Source of the DNA: Pseudomonas syringae
Lineage (GTDB): Bacteria; Pseudomonadota; Gammaproteobacteria; Pseudomonadales; Pseudomonadaceae
Direction of reading: 5' to 3'
Assembly (NCBI RefSeq): GCF_021606685.1
Contig: NZ_WKCB01000012.1
Span: forward strand, 39,177-103,176
Length of the DNA stretch: 64,000 nucleotides
Every line of letters starts with the position of its first letter. Position 1 is the stretch's first letter. Both the position numbers and the translations under genes were made by a program. Below are positions 58,561 through 64,000 of the stretch, piece after piece. The notes beneath the pieces are model-generated. The model had not been told where the DNA came from. It was given only the letters and a program-made list of their open reading frames with translations, and did not search any database.

Positions 58561-59268
58561 ATGAATACCCGTGGATTGCTCGATCAACTGCTTAAATCCG
58601 GCCAGGACATGCTGCAAAACAAGGCAGGCGGCCAGCGTAAAACCGATGAAAAGGGCGCCCTTGGCGGCCTGCTCGGCGGTGGCGGCCTGGGTAGCTTGCT
58701 CGGTGGTGCGGGCGGCGGCGCCCTGGCGGCCGGGGCGATGGGCCTGCTGCTGGGCAATAAAAAGGCGCGCAAATTCGGCGGCAAGGCCCTGACCTACGGC
58801 GGTTTGGCAGCGTTGGGCGTGATCGCCTACAAAGCCTACGGTAACTGGCAGGCCAATCAGGCCAACGCGCCCCAGGGCGAGCCGCAAACCATCGACCGTC
58901 TGCCCCCGGCGCAGGTCGAGCAACATAGCCAGGGCATCCTCAAGGCGCTGGTCGCCGCCGCCAAGGCCGACGGCCATGTGGACGAGCGCGAGCGCGAATT
59001 GATCGAAGGCGAGTTCACCAAGCTGGACAACGATCGCGAACTGCAAAGCTGGCTGCACGCCGAACTCAACAAACCCCTCGACCCGGCCGACGTGGCACGG
59101 GCTGCCGGCACGCCGGAAATGGCTGCCGAGATGTACATCGCCAGCGTGATGCTGGTGGATGAGGAAAACTTTATGGAGAAGGCCTATCTGGATGAGTTGG
59201 CCCGCCAACTCAAGCTTGAACCCGGATTGAAAGCCGAACTGGAAAAACAAGTGCGCCTGAGCCAGTAA
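58561..59268 (+). CDS. DUF533 (YebE-like) membrane protein
   Basis: A 235-residue protein: N-terminal 30 residues, a glycine-rich membrane-prone stretch (GGLLGGGGLGSLLGGAGGGA) then a second hydrophobic segment around 80-100, and a C-terminal TerB-like helical domain with acidic DGHVDERERELI. This is the inner-membrane DUF533/YebE layout; function unknown. GGAGG precedes the ATG. Confidence 0.85.
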   Translation: MNTRGLLDQLLKSGQDMLQNKAGGQRKTDEKGALGGLLGGGGLGSLLGGAGGGALAAGAMGLLLGNKKARKFGGKALTYGGLAALGVIAYKAYGNWQANQANAPQGEPQTIDRLPPAQVEQHSQGILKALVAAAKADGHVDERERELIEGEFTKLDNDRELQSWLHAELNKPLDPADVARAAGTPEMAAEMYIASVMLVDEENFMEKAYLDELARQLKLEPGLKAELEKQVRLSQ

Positions 59269-59287
59269 TCACGAGGTTCATGCACAT

Positions 59288-59381
59288 CCAATGTGGGAGG
59301 GGGCTTGCTCCCGATAGCGGTGTATCAGCCAAGGACAGGTTGACTGACACTGCGCTATCGGGAGCAAGCCCCCTCCCACAG
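59288..59381. repeat. REPIN, GGGGGCTTGCTCCC type
   Basis: Inverted pair CCAATGTGGGAGGGGGCTTG ... CAAGCCCCCTCCCACAG, between the DUF533 gene and wspA, about 100 bp before the wspA start. Confidence 0.9.
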
Positions 59382-59484
59382 GTGTTTTTGCAGTCTGTGA
59401 GCATTCCAGCAAAACTCGTTGATAAATGAGGGCTTCTGCTCAGCTATACTCCCCCTCATTTGAATGGCACTTCGAGGAATTACT

Positions 59485-61107
59485 GTGAAGAACTGGACCT
59501 TGCGCCAACGGATCTTGGCAAGCTTTGCGGTCATTATCGCCATCATGCTGTTAATGGTTGTGGTCTCCTATTCACGGTTGCTCAAGATCGAAACCAGCGA
59601 GGTCGCGGTCCGTGATGACGCGGTGCCGGGGGTGTACCTCAGTTCGATGATCCGCAGCGCGTGGGTCGACAGTTACCTGCAAACCCTCGAATTGCTTGGT
59701 CTGCGTGAAGACAAGCAGCTCAGCGATAACGACAGGGCCGAGTTCAAGTCCTTCGAAGCACGCATCCTCAAGCAGATGGATAACTACGAACAAACCATCG
59801 CCGGCAGCAACGACCGTGCCGAGTTCGACAAATTCGAAGCCCTGCACCAGGCCTACAACAAGAGTTTGACGACTGTGCTGGATAGCCTGCAGCGCGGCGA
59901 CCTGGCTGGCGCGCGCAAAGAGTTCGATGCACAGCTGACGCCGACCTGGACCGCAGGCCGCATGAAGCTCAACGACATCATCACCGAAAACAAGAACGTC
60001 GCCGACCGTGCGACCAACGCCATCGATGATGCAGTTTCCGCCGCCAAAATCAGCATGTTCGTGTCGCTGGCCGTGGCCATCTTCGCGGCGGGCCTGTGTG
60101 GCCTGCTGTTGATGCGCGCGATCATGGCGCCGATGCAGCGCATCGTCGAAATCCTCGAAACCATGCGCACCGGCGACCTCAGCAAGCGCCTGAACCTGGA
60201 GCGCAAGGACGAATTCAACGCGGTGGAAACCGGCTTCAACGACATGATGACCGAGCTGACAGCGCTGGTGTCCCAGGCTCAGCGGTCGTCGGTGCAGGTC
60301 ACCACGTCGGTCACCGAGATTGCCGCCACCTCCAAGCAGCAACAGGCCACCGCCACCGAAACGGCAGCGACCACCACCGAAATCGGCGCCACGTCGCGGG
60401 AAATCGCCGCCACGTCCAAGGACCTGGTGCGCACCATGACCGAAGTCTCCACCGCCGCCGATCAGGCCTCGGTGGCCGCAGGTTCCGGCCAGCAAGGCCT
60501 GGCGCGCATGGAAGAAACCATGCACTCGGTGATGGGCGCCGCCGACCTGGTCAACGCCAAGCTGGCGATCCTCAATGAGAAGGCGGGCAACATCAACCAA
60601 GTGGTGGTGACCATCGTCAAGGTCGCGGACCAGACCAACCTGCTGTCGCTGAACGCGGCCATCGAGGCCGAAAAGGCCGGTGAATATGGGCGTGGTTTTG
60701 CGGTGGTTGCCACCGAAGTGCGCCGCCTGGCCGACCAGACCGCCGTGGCCACTTATGACATCGAGCAGATGGTGCGCGAGATCCAGTCAGCCGTGTCGGC
60801 GGGTGTGATGGGCATGGACAAGTTCTCCGAAGAAGTGCGTCGCGGTATGTTCGAAGTGCAGCAAGTGGGCGAGCAACTCTCGCAGATCATCCACCAGGTG
60901 CAGGCGCTGGCGCCACGGGTGTTGATGGTCAACGAAGGCATGCAGGCCCAGGCCACGGGCGCCGAGCAGATCAACCACGCGCTGGTGCAGTTGGGCGATG
61001 CCAGCAGCCAGACGGTGGAGTCCCTTCGTCAAGCAAGCTTTGCTATCGATGAACTGAGCCAGGTTGCAGTCGGTCTGCGCAGCGGCGTGTCGCGTTTCAA
61101 AGTCTGA
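59485..61107 (+). CDS. wspA: Surface-sensing methyl-accepting receptor WspA
   Basis: A 540-residue chemoreceptor: cytoplasmic start, TM1 (about 9-30), periplasmic four-helix domain, TM2 (about 190-212), HAMP ([21 protein letters not shown]) and a signalling hairpin with [20 protein letters not shown] at its tip region. It responds to surface contact and drives WspR diguanylate cyclase. GTG at 59485 follows GAGGAATTACT; an ATG 21 bases earlier lacks a ribosome site. First gene of the wsp operon, whose members overlap by 1-4 bases. Confidence 0.92.
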   Translation: MKNWTLRQRILASFAVIIAIMLLMVVVSYSRLLKIETSEVAVRDDAVPGVYLSSMIRSAWVDSYLQTLELLGLREDKQLSDNDRAEFKSFEARILKQMDNYEQTIAGSNDRAEFDKFEALHQAYNKSLTTVLDSLQRGDLAGARKEFDAQLTPTWTAGRMKLNDIITENKNVADRATNAIDDAVSAAKISMFVSLAVAIFAAGLCGLLLMRAIMAPMQRIVEILETMRTGDLSKRLNLERKDEFNAVETGFNDMMTELTALVSQAQRSSVQVTTSVTEIAATSKQQQATATETAATTTEIGATSREIAATSKDLVRTMTEVSTAADQASVAAGSGQQGLARMEETMHSVMGAADLVNAKLAILNEKAGNINQVVVTIVKVADQTNLLSLNAAIEAEKAGEYGRGFAVVATEVRRLADQTAVATYDIEQMVREIQSAVSAGVMGMDKFSEEVRRGMFEVQQVGEQLSQIIHQVQALAPRVLMVNEGMQAQATGAEQINHALVQLGDASSQTVESLRQASFAIDELSQVAVGLRSGVSRFKV

Positions 61108-61619
61108 TGAGCGACCTCGCGGCTAAACGCGGCGCCGTCCCGGCAGCGAAAAAGGCGTTGTTCCTGGTGTTTCACATCGGCACCGAACGCTTTGCCCTCA
61201 GGGCCACGGAAGTGGCCGAAGTGCTGCCGCGCGTGCCCCTCAAACCCATCGCCCATGCGCCCGTGTGGGTGGCGGGGATCTTCGCCCATCGTGGTGCATT
61301 GGTGCCGGTCATCGACTTGAGCGCGCTGACCTTCGGCACGCCGGCCCAGGCGCGCACCAGCACGCGGCTGGTGCTGGTCAATTACCAGCCGCAACCCTGG
61401 ATCGAGGCGCGCTGGCTGGGGCTGATCCTGGAGCAGGCCACCGATACCCTGCGGTGCAGCCTTGAAGAGTTCAAGGCCTATGGCCTGGACAACCGCGAAT
61501 CGCCCTACCTGGGGCCGGTGCGCGAGGATGCCTTGGGTTTGATGCAGTGGATCGGCGTCAACGAGCTGCTCACCGAACCGGTGCGCACCCTGTTGTTCTC
61601 TGCCGAGTTGAGCCTATGA
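61107..61619 (+). CDS. wspB: CheW-like coupling protein WspB
   Basis: A 170-residue CheW-fold adaptor that links WspA to the WspE kinase (FHIGTERFALRATEVAEVLPR, GIFAHRGALVPVIDL). Start shares one base with the wspA stop (TGATG). Second of two coupling proteins in the operon. Confidence 0.92.
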   Translation: MSDLAAKRGAVPAAKKALFLVFHIGTERFALRATEVAEVLPRVPLKPIAHAPVWVAGIFAHRGALVPVIDLSALTFGTPAQARTSTRLVLVNYQPQPWIEARWLGLILEQATDTLRCSLEEFKAYGLDNRESPYLGPVREDALGLMQWIGVNELLTEPVRTLLFSAELSL

Positions 61620-62893
61620 GCCACGACCCGCGCTTCTTTGCCTTCTTGAAAGAACGCATCGGCCTGGACGTCGCCTCGGTGGGCGAAGCGATCATCGAGC
61701 GCGCCCTGCGCCAGCGCAGCCAGGCCATCAAGGCACAGACCGCGCAGGATTACTGGCAGCACCTGCAAAGCTCGCATGACGAGCAGCAGGCGCTGATCGA
61801 AGCGGTGATCGTCCCCGAAACCTGGTTTTTCCGTTACCCCGAATCCTTCGCGACCCTGGCCCGCCTGGCCATCGCGCGTCTGGCCGAGATCAAGCACATG
61901 CGCGCGTTGCGCATCCTCAGCCTGCCATGCTCCACCGGCGAAGAGCCGTATTCGATTGCCATGGCGCTGCTGGACGCCGGCCTCGCGCCGCACCAGTTCA
62001 AGGTGCAGGGCATGGACGTCAGCCCGCTTTCGGTGGAGCGCGCCCGGCGCGGGGTGTACGGGAAGAATTCGTTTCGCGGCGGCGACATTGCCTTTCGCGA
62101 CCGTCACTTCACTGAGTCCGGTGATGGCTTCCACATCGCCGACCGCGTGCGTGAGCAAGTGCGCCTGCAAGTCGGCAATTTGCTCGACCCAGGCTTGCTG
62201 GCCAATGAGCAAGCCTATGATTTCGTGTTCTGCCGCAACCTGTTGATCTATTTCGACCAGCCCACCCAGAAGCAAGTCTTTGATGTGCTCAAGGGCCTGA
62301 CGCACGTAGACGGTGTGCTGTTTATCGGCCCCGCCGAGGGCAGCCTGTTGGGGCGCCATGGCATGCGTTCGATTGGCGTGCCGCAGTCGTTTGCCTTCAG
62401 CCGGCATGCAGAACCGGTGCCGCCTGAACCGGTATCTGTGCCAATGCCAATACCAATGCCAATGCCCATGCCGACGCCGCAACGCAGTGCGGCCCCGATT
62501 GCGCTCAAGCCCCGGCCGTTCAGCACGGCCAGCACGCCGGTGGCGCCCCTTCAGGCGCCGGCCTCGGATGCCGATACCTTACTCAGCCGCATCGCGGCCC
62601 TGGCCAACGAAGGCAAAAGCGCCGAGGCCCGGGCTGCGTGCGAACAGTACCTGAACAACCATCCGCCGGCGGCCCAGGTGTTTTACTGGCTGGGGCTGCT
62701 CAGCGATGTGGCCGGCAGCGCCCTGGAAGCCCAGGGTTATTATCGAAAAGCCTTGTACCTGGAGCCCCAGCATTCGCAGGCCTTGATGCACCTGGCCGCG
62801 TTGCTTGAGTCCCAGGGCGACAGCGCGGGGGCGCGCCGCTTGCAGGCGCGGGCCGCGCGTAGCGAGCGAGCTGACAGTGAGCACAAACGATGA
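61616..62893 (+). CDS. wspC: CheR-type methyltransferase with TPR tail, WspC
   Basis: A 425-residue protein: CheR methyltransferase (1-275; SLPCSTGEEPYSIAMAL SAM motif and DFVFCRNLLIYF), a Pro/Met-rich linker (about 276-295), and TPR repeats (about 330-410). It methylates WspA glutamates, opposing WspF. The linker is coded by an imperfect hexamer repeat (CCAATG/CCCATG), 62441-62476. ATGA overlap with wspB. Confidence 0.93.
   Translation: MSHDPRFFAFLKERIGLDVASVGEAIIERALRQRSQAIKAQTAQDYWQHLQSSHDEQQALIEAVIVPETWFFRYPESFATLARLAIARLAEIKHMRALRILSLPCSTGEEPYSIAMALLDAGLAPHQFKVQGMDVSPLSVERARRGVYGKNSFRGGDIAFRDRHFTESGDGFHIADRVREQVRLQVGNLLDPGLLANEQAYDFVFCRNLLIYFDQPTQKQVFDVLKGLTHVDGVLFIGPAEGSLLGRHGMRSIGVPQSFAFSRHAEPVPPEPVSVPMPIPMPMPMPTPQRSAAPIALKPRPFSTASTPVAPLQAPASDADTLLSRIAALANEGKSAEARAACEQYLNNHPPAAQVFYWLGLLSDVAGSALEAQGYYRKALYLEPQHSQALMHLAALLESQGDSAGARRLQARAARSERADSEHKR
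62441..62476 (+). repeat. Imperfect hexanucleotide repeat inside wspC
   Basis: Six consecutive 6-base units (CCAATG, CCAATA, CCAATG, CCAATG, CCCATG, CCGACG) encode the Pro-Met/Ile-Pro linker. Length changes by one unit keep the frame. Confidence 0.8.
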
Positions 62894-63591
62894 GTAGCCC
62901 AGACGCGCTCGACACCGCAGGCCTTAACCTGACCCTGGCCGACACCCACGCCATCGACGACTGCTGGAACCGCATCGGCATCCATGGCGACAAGTCCTGC
63001 CCGCTGCTGGTGGACCACATCCACTGCCGCAACTGCTCGGTGTACTCCGCTGCAGCCACGCGCCTGCTGGACCGCTACGCCTTGCAGCAGGATGATCGCC
63101 ACCCGCAGGCTGCCGTCGAGCGGGATGAGGAAGTGGTCACCCGCTCGCTGCTGATGTTCCGTCTGGGCGAGGAATGGCTGGGCATCGCCACCCGTTGCCT
63201 GGTGGAAGTGGCGCCGTTGCAGCCGATCCACTCGCTGCCGCACCAGCGCTCGCGGGCGCTGCTCGGCGTGGCCAATGTGCGCGGCGCGCTGGTGGCGTGC
63301 CTGTCGCTGGTGGAACTGCTGGGCCTGGACAGCACCAGCAATGGCGCTACGGGCGGGCGCATCATGCCGCGCATGTTGATCATCGCCGCGCAGGACGGGC
63401 CGGTCGTGGTACCGGTGGACGAAGTGGACGGCATCCATGCCATCGATGAACGCACCCTCAAGGCTGCGTCGGTTTCAGGCACCCAGGCCAGCGCCCGCTT
63501 CACCCAGGGTGTATTGCAATGGAAAGGCCGCAGCCTGCGCTGGCTGGACGAGGCGCAATTGTTGTCCGCCGTGACCCGGAGCCTCACATGA
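62890..63591 (+). CDS. wspD: CheW-like coupling protein WspD
   Basis: A 233-residue adaptor with a Cys-rich N-terminal part (HIHCRNCSVYSAAATRLLDR) characteristic of WspD and a CheW fold from about 85 (FRLGEEWLGIATRCLVEVAPL). Couples WspA to WspE. ATGA overlaps on both sides. Confidence 0.92.
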   Translation: MSSPDALDTAGLNLTLADTHAIDDCWNRIGIHGDKSCPLLVDHIHCRNCSVYSAAATRLLDRYALQQDDRHPQAAVERDEEVVTRSLLMFRLGEEWLGIATRCLVEVAPLQPIHSLPHQRSRALLGVANVRGALVACLSLVELLGLDSTSNGATGGRIMPRMLIIAAQDGPVVVPVDEVDGIHAIDERTLKAASVSGTQASARFTQGVLQWKGRSLRWLDEAQLLSAVTRSLT

Positions 63592-64000
63592 CCCCCGACC
63601 AGATGCGTGATGCCTCGCTGCTGGAACTGTTCAGCCTGGAAGCCGATGCGCAGACCCAGGTATTGAGCGCGGGCCTGTTGGCCCTGGAGCGCAACCCGAC
63701 CCAGGCCGACCAGCTCGAAGCCTGCATGCGCGCGGCGCACTCGCTCAAGGGCGCGGCGCGCATCGTGGGGGTGGACGCCGGGGTCAGTGTGTCCCATGTC
63801 ATGGAGGATTGCCTGGTCAGTGCCCAGGAGGGCCGCCTGTACTTGCAACCCGAGCACATCGACGCGCTGCTGCAAGGCACAGACCTGCTGATGCGCATCG
63901 CCACGCCCGGCAATGATGTGGGGCCGGCGGATATCGAAGGCTATGTGGCGCTGATGGAGCGCCTGCTGGATCCATCGCAACTGACTGCCAAAGTCGCACC
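63588..64000 (+). CDS. wspE: Hybrid histidine kinase WspE, N-terminal part
   Basis: The first 137 codons of a CheA-type hybrid kinase, running off the window. The HPt domain is complete to phospho-accepting His51 in AHSLKGAARIVG. WspE phosphorylates WspR and WspF, so the remaining wsp genes (wspF, wspR) should follow beyond the edge. Confidence 0.92.
   Translation, partial: MTPDQMRDASLLELFSLEADAQTQVLSAGLLALERNPTQADQLEACMRAAHSLKGAARIVGVDAGVSVSHVMEDCLVSAQEGRLYLQPEHIDALLQGTDLLMRIATPGNDVGPADIEGYVALMERLLDPSQLTAKVA

Overview
The window looks like a core-genome segment of a Pseudomonas fluorescens-group chromosome. The evidence is high GC, long runs of orthologues in the order known from Pseudomonas (grxD-bfr-bfd-peroxiredoxin-rnt-pyrC-motY-argG; metG/apbC beside rnf-nth; rsmZ-fdxA-mutS...cinA-recA-recX; erdR-dgkA; LysR-fpr; the wsp operon), a Gac/Rsm small RNA, and many REP/REPIN palindromes of the type scattered through fluorescent pseudomonads.

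Layout. 1-2.1 kb: glycerol uptake (glpK cut by the window edge, glpF) with a GlpR-type operator. 2.1-7.3 kb: ybaK, an orphan ABC ATPase, argF with a tandem ArgR-type operator, and a molybdopterin oxidoreductase. 7.4-9.6 kb: iron/redox block (grxD, a haem-binding bacterioferritin with a degraded ferroxidase centre, bfd under a Fur box, 2-Cys peroxiredoxin). 9.6-14.2 kb: a complex REP cluster, rnt-pyrC, motY behind a FliA-like promoter, argG. 14.7-22.4 kb: an orphan NarL-type regulator, a small PA3496-type protein, nth, a strongly remodelled rnf operon (A, B, D, G, E but no C), a second complex REP cluster, metG. 22.5-27.2 kb: apbC, the RsmA-sequestering RNA gene rsmZ with its GacA site, fdxA, mutS. 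27.3-29.7 kb: between mutS and cinA, a usual site of phage-tail (tailocin) clusters in this group, only a PrtR-like repressor, an operator/promoter array, a GGA-rich leader ending in a terminator, a holin-like gene and one phage-like gene remain. 29.7-33.1 kb: cinA, recA (LexA box), recX, a LOG-family protein. 33.5-45.6 kb: housekeeping genes (PA3611-like, DTW-domain tRNA modification enzyme, erdR, dgkA, LysR/fpr, trmO, DUF1456, an unusual pseudouridine-synthase homologue, GNAT, rimO, kup, OYE-family oxidoreductase). 46-47.8 kb: opgD. 48-58.4 kb: a polyamine uptake and catabolism block (spermidine dehydrogenase, patD-like dehydrogenase, four-gene ABC importer in ydcSTUVW order, a second aldehyde dehydrogenase, LysR). 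58.5-64 kb: a DUF533 protein and the surface-sensing wspABCDE genes, wspE running off the end.

The most unusual item is the rnf locus. RnfC (the NADH/FMN entry subunit) is absent, RnfB has lost its membrane anchor and gained a charged helical tail with two repeats, RnfA has no cysteine and RnfE only one, so the membrane iron-sulfur site expected between A and E cannot form in the known way. The flavin-attachment motifs of RnfD and RnfG and all twelve RnfB cluster cysteines are kept. This suggests a repurposed flavin/ferredoxin membrane system rather than a dying operon. No tRNA, rRNA, CRISPR array or transposase was found.
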